This document shows, in pieces, positions 25,310 to 32,942 of a stretch of 64,000 nt of DNA. Every line of letters starts with the position of its first letter. Position 1 is the stretch's first letter. Source of the DNA: Fictibacillus nanhaiensis (GTDB taxonomy: Bacteria > Bacillota > Bacilli > Bacillales > Fictibacillaceae); NCBI RefSeq assembly GCF_019801215.1, contig NZ_JAHVJO010000002.1:558001-622000 (forward strand), in the 5' to 3' direction. Under the pieces are notes generated by a model. That model searched no databases and was not told the origin of the DNA. It saw only the letters and a program-made list of their open reading frames with translations. The position numbers and the translations under genes are program-made.

Positions 25310-26269
25310 TTACGCCTTAACGTCGCGCTTTTGGAACACGGTAAACGTGATGGCGAGCATCACCATGGTATAAACCGCAAGTACAGTGATAGAGAAAGGC
25401 AGCGTTAACTCTTGAATAAACTGATTTTGTCCATCGATTAATACGCTAAGATCCATGTTGGCAAATAGGGTGTAGATGATCCATTCTTTATCCTGCAGCA
25501 GCATAATAACTAGGTCACCGGCAAACATCGTAAACATGGCCACCCCAATGGCTACAGAGTTGCTCATGAACAGAGTAGAAATCATGAACGACAACGCAAC
25601 AAGAACGGTTAGCTCAATAAATTCTAAGCCGATGTTGGCAAATACATATTCCACGATCAGCTTTTCTTTGATCTGGCCGCCTTCACTCTGCACGATATAC
25701 GTTTGGTCGATCCCGCCAAATCCGTATGCCAGCCCACCTACTAGCCATGTCGAAACAATAACAACGAGCCACATGGCAAACGCAAATCCTAATGTGGCTA
25801 TCAGTTTAGATAAAAGGATCTTCCATCTGCTGTACGGCCGAATGAGCAGCATCTTTATCGTTCCTTTTGAAAACTCACTAGAGACGATGTCACCTGCAAC
25901 TACGATGACAAATAATCCAATCAGAAACGAAATCGGTGCCATGTCTTTCATATACTGCCAAGTCGTTTTTTCGTAAGGTGAGATATTATTTTCAATCGCA
26001 TATTCGTTTTGCTTAATATTCGATTCGAGCATCTCAATAAAGAATTCATCGCCGTCTTCTTTTTTCGTGTCTTCTAAGGCTTTTTTATCTGCTTCAATGT
26101 TTGCTGTCAGCTCTTGCTTCCAATTCTCATGTGCCGTTTCATCAGTCGCTACTTTATCGTATACCGCAACACCAATAATAATGAGAATGGGGATGAGGAT
26201 GAAGAACCATGTACGCAAACGGCTAAAGATTTTTATCCACTCATTTGTTAACAGGGATAGCCACTTCAT
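25310..26269 (-). CDS. ABC-2 type permease
   Basis: A 319-residue membrane protein. One N-terminal helix (about residues 18-38) is followed by an extracytoplasmic stretch rich in Glu and Lys (about 40-105), then five helices, the ABC-2 pattern. The block SSEFSKGTIKMLLIRPYSR near residue 130 is characteristic of this class. It overlaps the ATPase gene by 29 bp. Together they form a two-gene exporter of unknown substrate, related to bacitracin/lantibiotic-type or YtrE-like systems. Confidence 0.88.
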   Translation of the reverse strand: MKWLSLLTNEWIKIFSRLRTWFFILIPILIIIGVAVYDKVATDETAHENWKQELTANIEADKKALEDTKKEDGDEFFIEMLESNIKQNEYAIENNISPYEKTTWQYMKDMAPISFLIGLFVIVVAGDIVSSEFSKGTIKMLLIRPYSRWKILLSKLIATLGFAFAMWLVVIVSTWLVGGLAYGFGGIDQTYIVQSEGGQIKEKLIVEYVFANIGLEFIELTVLVALSFMISTLFMSNSVAIGVAMFTMFAGDLVIMLLQDKEWIIYTLFANMDLSVLIDGQNQFIQELTLPFSITVLAVYTMVMLAITFTVFQKRDVKA

Positions 26270-27191
26270 TCACATTGCCCCCTTTCTTTGTCATCTCAAG
26301 GAATCGCTCCTCGAGTGTTTTTGTTTTCCGTTGTATGCCAACAACTAGAATACCTGCAAGAACAAGCTGTCTGTTCAAATCCGCAATCGTCTTATTGTCA
26401 GCCGTTTCTACGACAAGCTCGTTTCCAATTATCTCTAACACTAGACTGGTGTCGCCGTCGCTCAGAACTTGCTTAGCCTGATGAACATCACCGTCAATGT
26501 GAAAATGAACTTTCACGTCTTTTTCTTCATCATGGTTCGTAATTTCATCAATTCGTACCATTTTACCATTTTGAATAATAGCCACTCTGTCACACATCAT
26601 CTGCATTTCTGCAAGCATGTGAGAAGACACGACTACCGATGTTCCGTTGTTGGCAAGTAAACGCAAATAGTTCCGGAGGTCATAGATTCCTTGAGGATCC
26701 AGCCCATTCGTCGGTTCATCGAGAATTAATACATTCGGTTTATGTAAAAGGGCTTGGGCTACGCCTAGACGCTGTCTCATCCCTAGCGAATACGTTTTAA
26801 CCTTATCATGAATGGCATATTCAAGATCAACTAGTTTGATTACTTCATCTATTCTTTCTTGGGTTACGTCAGGCATGATTCGTGCGTATTGCATCAAGTT
26901 TTTATAACCGGTCATATAATCGTATAGCTGGGGATTTTCAACGATTGCACCGACTCGTTCCATTGCTGTCTCATAGTTTTGACGAACGTTAACATTGTTC
27001 ACTAAAACCTCGCCATCGGTAATGGAAATCAGCCCGACAATCATTCGAATGGTCGTCGTTTTACCCGCTCCATTTGGACCAAGCAGACCAAATATTTCAC
27101 CTTCTCTAACCGAAAAAGACAACCCGTCAACAATCGTCTTGCCTTTGATTCGTTTTGTTACATTTTTAAGTTCTAACGTATGTGTCGTCAT
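26241..27191 (-). CDS. ABC transporter ATP-binding protein
   Basis: A 316-residue ATPase. The P-loop is GLLGPNGAGKTTT near residue 37, the signature YSLGMRQRLGVAQALL near 135, Walker B VLILDEPTNGLDP near 154, and the switch His lies in SSHMLAEM. The C-terminal 80 residues form an added regulatory-type domain seen in drug and lantibiotic exporters. The ATG at 27191 has AGGAGG 5 nt upstream; the frame extends further without an SD. Confidence 0.92.
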   Translation of the reverse strand: MTTHTLELKNVTKRIKGKTIVDGLSFSVREGEIFGLLGPNGAGKTTTIRMIVGLISITDGEVLVNNVNVRQNYETAMERVGAIVENPQLYDYMTGYKNLMQYARIMPDVTQERIDEVIKLVDLEYAIHDKVKTYSLGMRQRLGVAQALLHKPNVLILDEPTNGLDPQGIYDLRNYLRLLANNGTSVVVSSHMLAEMQMMCDRVAIIQNGKMVRIDEITNHDEEKDVKVHFHIDGDVHQAKQVLSDGDTSLVLEIIGNELVVETADNKTIADLNRQLVLAGILVVGIQRKTKTLEERFLEMTKKGGNVNEVAIPVNK

Positions 27192-27279
27192 AGTTCCTCC
27201 TATCCTTTTTCTCATTCTATAATCCTTTTTTACTATACAAGCTACTACGAATGATGTAGATAACAAGTTTCACAAAAAT

Positions 27280-27294
27280 TGTAAATCATTCTCA
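27280..27294. promoter_or_regulatory. Possible Fur-like operator
   Basis: Read on the minus strand, TGAGAATGATTTACA matches 12 of 15 bases of the inverted-repeat Fur box form TGAGAATCATTATCA. It lies between the divergent ABC exporter and EamA genes. This is a motif match by eye only. Confidence 0.25.
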
Positions 27295-27440
27295 ATTATT
27301 GCCTACTTTTTTTAGAAAATGATTTTTTAGGAACAATGCCTCATTCTCGTTATCGCAAAGTTCTTTTCCTTTTAAAATGATTTTATTCCGTTACAATAGT
27401 ATCTAAAACGCTTTTACCTCTTAGGAAAGAAGATGACCAC

Positions 27441-28358
27441 ATGAAACCGTACCGAACGTATGTGATCTTATTTTTTGTCATGATTGCGTGGGGATTGAAC
27501 GTAACCGCAACCAAGATTCTCGTTACTAATTTTTTACCCATTACCATTACAGGTATTCGCGTATTAACGGCTGGGTTAACGGTTTTTCTGCTTTTATTTC
27601 TTATTAAAAAAGTTCGCTGGCTTACAAGAAAAGAGTTTAGGTACGTCTTTATTGCTTCCCTTTTTAACGTTGTCGCACATCACTATTATTTATCGATCGG
27701 CTTAACCGGTACGACCGCAACGAATGGCGGGTTAATTATGGGAATGTCTCCCTTGCTCACGACCATTCTCGCTATTCTGTTCATTGGCACACCGTTAACG
27801 TGGCTACGTACCGTCGGTTTGTTTTTAGGGTTTACTGGCGTTACGTTCATCGTACTTGAAGGCAGTGATGTAGCCGGCATTTCATTTGGGGATGCTTATA
27901 TTCTTTTATCGGTCATCACGCAAGCCGTGAGCTTTATTTTAATAAAACGAGTTGCACACACACTCGATCCCCGCTTGATGACCGGCTATATGATGGTGAT
28001 CGGTTCGTTATTTTTGATCGTAATCGGTTTGATTGAAGAACCGACAGGGTTTTCTGGTGTACTTTCCAATTCTACCATTTCTTTATGGCTGATTTTCTTT
28101 GCATCTGCCTGTATGGCTACTGCCGTAGGACACATGCTGTATAACGAAGCGATGGGAAAAATCGGAGCATCGGAAGCGTCGATCTTCATTAACTTGAATC
28201 CGTTCTTTGCGTTAGTGGGAGCATCATTATTTTTAAATGAAAAGATTTTGTTTCAGCACGTACTAGGTTTTTTCCTGATCATAACAGGTGTCCTGCTAGG
28301 TTCAGGTGCAATCGATGAGATGCGAAACAGAAAATTACGCAAAAAAGAAGCTGCATGA
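27441..28358 (+). CDS. EamA family (DMT superfamily) transporter
   Basis: A 305-residue protein with ten membrane helices in two homologous EamA halves. The first starts at VMIAWGLNVTATKIL. The second contains the typical closing helix with NLNPFFALVGASLFLNEKI and a final positively charged tail. Such proteins export or import amino acids, nucleosides or drugs; the substrate cannot be told. It is monocistronic. Confidence 0.88.
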   Translation: MKPYRTYVILFFVMIAWGLNVTATKILVTNFLPITITGIRVLTAGLTVFLLLFLIKKVRWLTRKEFRYVFIASLFNVVAHHYYLSIGLTGTTATNGGLIMGMSPLLTTILAILFIGTPLTWLRTVGLFLGFTGVTFIVLEGSDVAGISFGDAYILLSVITQAVSFILIKRVAHTLDPRLMTGYMMVIGSLFLIVIGLIEEPTGFSGVLSNSTISLWLIFFASACMATAVGHMLYNEAMGKIGASEASIFINLNPFFALVGASLFLNEKILFQHVLGFFLIITGVLLGSGAIDEMRNRKLRKKEAA

Positions 28359-28466
28359 TTTTTTCATATTAAAAAAAAGAAAAAAATATTCTGCCTTATT
28401 CATCTAGCGTGCAGTGCAGGTTTGTGTAACAAGAAATTCCTAATTTTTGGCGAGGAGAGAAAGATC

Positions 28467-28925
28467 GTGACTTTGAGATTAGAGAAAATGAATGCGGAAG
28501 AATTCCAACGTTATCTAAGCTTTGCAATTAAGACCTTTGCCGACGAGCAGATTACGTCTGGAAATTGGGAGCCACAAGAGGCAATAAGGAATGCAAAAAA
28601 AGAATTTGAAAAGTTGTTGCCTGAAGGACAAAATACAGAAAATCATAACCTATTTATCATTCGTGTTGGAGACAAAGAAGTTGGTGTCATTTGGCTGGCT
28701 ACAAAAACAGATGAAAAAGGATTTATTTATGACATTACGATTTGGGATGAATACCAAGGCAAAGGTTACGGTAAAAAGACTATGAAGGAAATTGAAACCT
28801 TTGCTAAAGAAAACGGAATAAAAAGTATAGGACTACACGTTTTTGGTCAAAACAAAGTAGCACGAGACTTATATGAAAAGTTAGGATATAAAGAGACAAA
28901 TATCAAAATGGAAAAAACACTATAA
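28467..28925 (+). CDS. GNAT family N-acetyltransferase
   Basis: About 152 residues with the GNAT fold. Motif A is YDITIWDEYQGKGYGKKTM near residue 90, which binds acetyl-CoA, and the closing segment is NKVARDLYEKLGYKET. The GTG at 28467 has GAGGAGAG 7 nt upstream. A longer frame from a TTG at 28422 has no SD. Substrate is unknown. Confidence 0.85.
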   Translation: MTLRLEKMNAEEFQRYLSFAIKTFADEQITSGNWEPQEAIRNAKKEFEKLLPEGQNTENHNLFIIRVGDKEVGVIWLATKTDEKGFIYDITIWDEYQGKGYGKKTMKEIETFAKENGIKSIGLHVFGQNKVARDLYEKLGYKETNIKMEKTL

Positions 28926-28988
28926 GTCACACTAGGGGTTAGGTAAAGTTGGAACAAAGATTCCACTTAAAGTAACGGGTACAAGCGT

Positions 28989-29017
28989 AAAGCACTGCAA
29001 AAATGCAGTGCTTTTTT
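28989..29017 (+). terminator. Terminator of the acetyltransferase gene
   Basis: AAGCACTGCA pairs with TGCAGTGCTT, followed by TTTTT. Confidence 0.85.
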
Positions 29018-29058
29018 ATATGCTAATTTTATATGCGATTTACGATGTTTGTTTTCTT

Positions 29059-30075
29059 TTACCCTAAATACTTGTGATAAAGGGTCTTCGCTTCTGACGT
29101 GCTCTTCGTCCCATGCACCAATGCGCGTCCATCTTTAAAAAGAACCAATCGATGTGATTTTCCTTGAAAAGAGAGCAAATACGCATTTCGATGGATCGTT
29201 CCATGCGGGGTCAGTGCTTTTTCCACTTGTTCGAGATCGAATTCTTTACCCGACGCCGGACGGATTTGCACCGTATCCCGTCCACATAAAACCGCAGCCT
29301 TTAACTCAGAAGCTTTTTCTAAGTATGGATACGACGGATGTTTGCCGCATGAAGGGCAATCTTCCTTTTTTGCTTTCTCCATCCCTAGCACCATCTGTTG
29401 ATTCTCCCATAGATCAAACGTCACAATCTTACGTCTGACCGCTTGCTCATCTTCAACTAGAATTTTCAACGCCTCAACCGTTTGATAGGCGGCAACCATT
29501 TGTACGGCAGGTGAGATGATTCCCGCTGTGTCACACGTTTGCCCGTTAGCCGGTATCTTTTCTAATAAACAGTTCAGACATGGTCCTTGTCCCGGAATCA
29601 TCGTATAGCTGATTCCATAGCTTCCCACACAAGCGCCATAAATCCAGGGAACCATGTATTTTTGAGCCAGGTCGTTAATCAATAGCCTCGTTTCAAAGTT
29701 ATCCGTGGCGTCCATGATCAGATCGATATCCGAGATCAGCTCTTCTGCTTCCTCAATCCCCATATCCATCACGTGTGCTTCGATTTCCACTTCAGCATTG
29801 ATTTGCTGAAGTCTGTTTTTTGCTGCGACTACTTTTGGCAGCTGGTTTTTCACATCTTCTTCTGTGTACAGCTGCTGTCGCTGAAGGTTTGTCCAGTCAA
29901 CATAGTCTCGGTCGACGATCACGATTTTTTTTACGCCTGCCCGAGTGAGGGCTTCAGCATTCGCCGCACCGAGCGCACCAGCACCAATAATCAGCACGCT
30001 CTTCTGGCGTATTTTTACTTGCCCCTCTATCCCGATTGGGGTAAATAGTTCTTGTCTCGAATATCTTTCATTCAA
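29059..30075 (-). CDS. thiF: ThiF sulfur-carrier adenylyltransferase
   Basis: A 338-residue E1-like enzyme that adenylates the C-terminus of ThiS so it can accept sulfur. The nucleotide-binding motif is [17 protein letters not shown] near residue 32, with the Arg/Asn motif [12 protein letters not shown] near 60. Two zinc-binding Cys pairs occur (CLNCL and CPSCGK). The TTG start overlaps the thiG stop as TTGA. Position at the end of the thiazole operon supports ThiF over MoeB. Confidence 0.92.
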   Translation of the reverse strand: MNERYSRQELFTPIGIEGQVKIRQKSVLIIGAGALGAANAEALTRAGVKKIVIVDRDYVDWTNLQRQQLYTEEDVKNQLPKVVAAKNRLQQINAEVEIEAHVMDMGIEEAEELISDIDLIMDATDNFETRLLINDLAQKYMVPWIYGACVGSYGISYTMIPGQGPCLNCLLEKIPANGQTCDTAGIISPAVQMVAAYQTVEALKILVEDEQAVRRKIVTFDLWENQQMVLGMEKAKKEDCPSCGKHPSYPYLEKASELKAAVLCGRDTVQIRPASGKEFDLEQVEKALTPHGTIHRNAYLLSFQGKSHRLVLFKDGRALVHGTKSTSEAKTLYHKYLG

Positions 30076-30839
30076 TTTACACTCAACCCTTCTAAAGGAC
30101 TGCTGGCGGTTGCCGTTTCTTTTTTCGGGATCCTGCCGGCTTCAAATCCTAACTGACCGGCTTCTACGGCCATCTTCATCGCTAGAGCCATTTTCACAGG
30201 ATCCTTTGCTCCAGCAACAGCCGTATTCAGCAGAACACCATCGGCTCCTAATTCCATCGCGATCATGGCATCAGAAGGCGTACCGATTCCTGCATCTACG
30301 ATAACCGGAACAGCCGCTTGCTCAATAATAAATTTTAAATACAGAGGATTCATGATTCCTTGCCCTGAACCGATCGGTGAGGCTGCTGGCATGATCGCAT
30401 GCGCACCAAGCTCTTCTAGACGTCGTGCGAGCACCACATCATCTGAAGTGTATGGCAGGACAATGAATCCTTCTTTCAAAAGTTCTTCTGTTGCTTTTAA
30501 CGTTTCTACAGGATCTGGCAGCAGCGTTTTATCACAGCCGATCACTTCTACTTTAACCATATCACATAATCCTGAAGCTTTAGCGAGTTTTGCAATGCGC
30601 ACCGCTTCTTTCGCTGTTTTCGCTCCAGCTGTATTAGGCAGCAGTGTGTATTTTTTTAAATCAAGCATCTCTAAAAAATTGGGCTGACTGGCTTCGAAAA
30701 TGTTCATTCGTCGTACTGCAAACGTCAAAATTTCAGAGCCTGAAGCGTCTACCGCTTTTTTCTGTGTTTCAAAATCCGGGTATTTGCCTGTTCCTAAAAG
30801 AAGCCGTGATGAAAACGAATAAGATCCGATTTTTAACAT
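30072..30839 (-). CDS. thiG: Thiazole synthase ThiG
   Basis: A 255-residue TIM-barrel enzyme that makes the thiazole phosphate ring of thiamine from deoxyxylulose phosphate, dehydroglycine and ThiS thiocarboxylate. The start [20 protein letters not shown] is classic. The Lys that forms the imine lies in [13 protein letters not shown], and the phosphate-binding loops are GSGQGI and [10 protein letters not shown]. The ATG at 30839 has GGAGGAGG upstream and begins 1 nt after the thiS stop. Confidence 0.97.
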   Translation of the reverse strand: MLKIGSYSFSSRLLLGTGKYPDFETQKKAVDASGSEILTFAVRRMNIFEASQPNFLEMLDLKKYTLLPNTAGAKTAKEAVRIAKLAKASGLCDMVKVEVIGCDKTLLPDPVETLKATEELLKEGFIVLPYTSDDVVLARRLEELGAHAIMPAASPIGSGQGIMNPLYLKFIIEQAAVPVIVDAGIGTPSDAMIAMELGADGVLLNTAVAGAKDPVKMALAMKMAVEAGQLGFEAGRIPKKETATASSPLEGLSVN

Positions 30840-30840
30840 A

Positions 30841-31044
30841 TTATCCTCCTCCAACGAAACGCACGAGTTCAATCTTGTCATTCTCTTTAATCGCCGTCTC
30901 GTCTTGTTTATGATTTGATATAATTTCGTCGTTGATCTCTGCAATTACCGTTTGGTTCTGCAGTTCCAGGTGGTTCAGTAAATCCGTAATCGTCTGAAGA
31001 GATTTTGGCACTTCAAGCACTTCTCCATTAATTTGAAGCTTCAC
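30841..31044 (-). CDS. thiS: Sulfur carrier protein ThiS
   Basis: A 67-residue ubiquitin-fold protein ending in Gly-Gly-Gly. The C-terminal Gly-Gly is converted to a thiocarboxylate that donates sulfur to thiazole. The GTG start overlaps the end of thiO by 17 bp and the gene sits between thiO and thiG. Confidence 0.95.
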   Translation of the reverse strand: MKLQINGEVLEVPKSLQTITDLLNHLELQNQTVIAEINDEIISNHKQDETAIKENDKIELVRFVGGG

Positions 31045-32101
31045 TCACATACGCCTGCCTTTCTTTTGCAATGATTTGTTCCGTCATCATCATTCCTGTA
31101 AGGGGAGAAAGCAAGATCCCATTCCGATAATGTCCTACTGCAACAAAGAGCCTCTCATATTCTTCATGGTTTCCAATAAAAGGCTCACCTCTTTTCGTTT
31201 GAGGACGTATCCCGCTCCACGCTCTTTCAAACTCTGCGTCTATCAAACTCGGAACAATTGTTTTTGCCACTTTCATCAGTTGAAAAATTCCATTATAAGA
31301 GACATTTTGTTGAAATGAATGCGGAATCGTCGTTGCTCCTATAATGAGCCGGTTGTCTTTTTTCGGCACAAGATAACAATTTCTATAGTTAACCGTCCCT
31401 TTTAACAGGGGTTTTTCGGTGGTAAATGATAGACACTCTCCCTTCATGGGAATCATTTCGAGATCCGGATCTAGTTCACCGCTCCACACTCCTCCAGCTA
31501 TAATCGTGTTGTGAGCATGTATCGTTTCACTCTCGGTCACCACACCTGTCACTTCACTTTGGTTTTTGATAAATGAAACGACCTTCGTTTGTTCACGGAT
31601 TTCTGCACCACGATTTTGGGCAGACATCATAAATGCTTCTGTCAGCTTTTGGGGTGAAACTTGGCTGTCTCGTTGGAAAAAAAGGGCACCACGAACACGA
31701 TCTGAGAGTGCTGGTTCTTTTTTTAGCAGCTCATGTTTATTGAGCCAAAACGCGTCTTCTTCGTTTTCACGTTTTTGCAGAGACGTTACTTCCTCTTCAT
31801 GAAACGCAAGCTCATAGATGCCTTCTTCAATCAGCTCAATATCGATTTGGCTTTCGTTGTATAATTCTTGTGCTAACATCTGGAACATATCCCGGCTCTT
31901 TATGGCAAGTGGATAAAGTGAATGATCAGCTGTAAACTCCATTTGTGCGCCAAGCATCCCCGCCGCCGCACCAGATGCTCCACAAGCAATACGCTCTTTT
32001 TCCAACAAAATCACTTTTTTATTCTTTTTCGCGAGATGATAGGCAATGGAACAGCCGATTACCCCGCCTCCGATGATAGCCGCATCATATATATGCTTCA
32101 T
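31028..32101 (-). CDS. thiO: Glycine oxidase ThiO
   Basis: A 357-residue FAD enzyme that oxidises glycine to the imine used by ThiG. The dinucleotide motif AAIIGGGVIGCSIAYHLAKK lies near residue 7 and is followed by the ACGASGAAAGM block. The C-terminal RPQTKRGEPFIGNHEEYERL with VGHYRNGILLSP is typical. The ATG at 32101 has GGAGG 6 nt upstream. It overlaps tenI by 17 bp. Confidence 0.94.
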   Translation of the reverse strand: MKHIYDAAIIGGGVIGCSIAYHLAKKNKKVILLEKERIACGASGAAAGMLGAQMEFTADHSLYPLAIKSRDMFQMLAQELYNESQIDIELIEEGIYELAFHEEEVTSLQKRENEEDAFWLNKHELLKKEPALSDRVRGALFFQRDSQVSPQKLTEAFMMSAQNRGAEIREQTKVVSFIKNQSEVTGVVTESETIHAHNTIIAGGVWSGELDPDLEMIPMKGECLSFTTEKPLLKGTVNYRNCYLVPKKDNRLIIGATTIPHSFQQNVSYNGIFQLMKVAKTIVPSLIDAEFERAWSGIRPQTKRGEPFIGNHEEYERLFVAVGHYRNGILLSPLTGMMMTEQIIAKERQAYVSEASN

Positions 32102-32711
32102 CCCACACCTCCAGATGATTTCGATATTCAATAACAGACTGCAAGGGGGATTGCGCTTCCAATATGCCAGACATTACAGCAATACCAGAGGCTCCTGCCC
32201 TCATGACATCACACACATTTGCAGGTTGTATCCCGCCGATCGCGATAACCGGAAGCGTCGTTTGAGAAGTGACGTCGTTAAGCTTTTCTAATCCTTTTGG
32301 CTCTATGCCCCGTTTAGAAGAAGTCGAAAAAACATGACCGTAAAGAAGGTAGCTCGCACCATGTTGTTCGCTATCTATCGCTTCTGTAACGGAATGAATG
32401 GAGCAGCCGATTGTTAGATCAGGAAATGCCGTTTTTACTAGAGAGAGGTCAAGGCTGTGATGAGCAAGCTGAACCCCTCTCGTTCCTGAGCATATCGCGA
32501 CATCTACTCGGTCATTGACAATTAGCTTCCTTAGAGGTACACCCGCTTTTGTCAGTTGCTCCATCAAACAAACAAGCTCTTTCGCTGTTTTTGATTTTTC
32601 ACGAACATGAAGAGCCGATATATACGGGTGGATCTCTCTCATGATGTTGATAAGTACACGATCAGGCTGTTTACCTGTAGACACGACATGAAGCTGTTTA
32701 CGTATGTTCAC
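32085..32711 (-). CDS. tenI: Thiazole tautomerase TenI
   Basis: A 208-residue ThiE-like TIM barrel that aromatises the thiazole product of ThiG. It lacks the pyrimidine-pyrophosphate features of true ThiE and has the TenI pattern of GVQLAHHSLDLSLVK, ASYLLYGHVFSTSSKRG and VIAIGGIQPANV. The start is GTG. Its SD, GGAGGTGG, lies in the descending arm of the attenuator hairpin at 32715-32752, so it is first gene of the TPP-controlled operon tenI-thiO-thiS-thiG-thiF. Confidence 0.92.
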   Translation of the reverse strand: MNIRKQLHVVSTGKQPDRVLINIMREIHPYISALHVREKSKTAKELVCLMEQLTKAGVPLRKLIVNDRVDVAICSGTRGVQLAHHSLDLSLVKTAFPDLTIGCSIHSVTEAIDSEQHGASYLLYGHVFSTSSKRGIEPKGLEKLNDVTSQTTLPVIAIGGIQPANVCDVMRAGASGIAVMSGILEAQSPLQSVIEYRNHLEVWDEAYI

Positions 32712-32714
32712 ACT

Positions 32715-32752
32715 AAAAAAACCACCTCCTTTGTAAAGAAAGAGGTGGTTTT
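32715..32752 (-). terminator. Expression-platform terminator of the TPP riboswitch
   Basis: On the minus strand AAAACCACCTC pairs with GAGGTGGTTTT, followed by more T. The descending arm includes the SD of tenI, so the hairpin could both end transcription and hide the ribosome binding site. Confidence 0.85.
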
Positions 32753-32786
32753 ATCGAAATCTATAGATTAGCAGTTTCGGATCAAC

Positions 32787-32881
32787 ACACCACTTCCCTA
32801 CGTTGGTTCTAACCAAATCAGGTTCTAAGGGTCTTAAAGTACACTCTAATCTCAGCCTTTAACAGGCTCCCCTAGTGGTAA
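32787..32881 (-). promoter_or_regulatory. TPP (THI element) riboswitch
   Basis: On the minus strand the aptamer runs from ACCACTAGGGGAGCC through CTGAGAT (32855-32849) and ACCTGA (32823-32818) to GGGAAGTGGT. The outer stem ACCACT/AGTGGT closes it. These are the invariant TPP-binding elements. It is followed by a terminator hairpin and the thiazole operon, so thiamine pyrophosphate should repress. Confidence 0.96.
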
Positions 32882-32942
32882 CGAATATTTTGTTTTCTAT
32901 GATTCTATTTTAACGAAAAATAATTCAGTAAACAAATATTAA

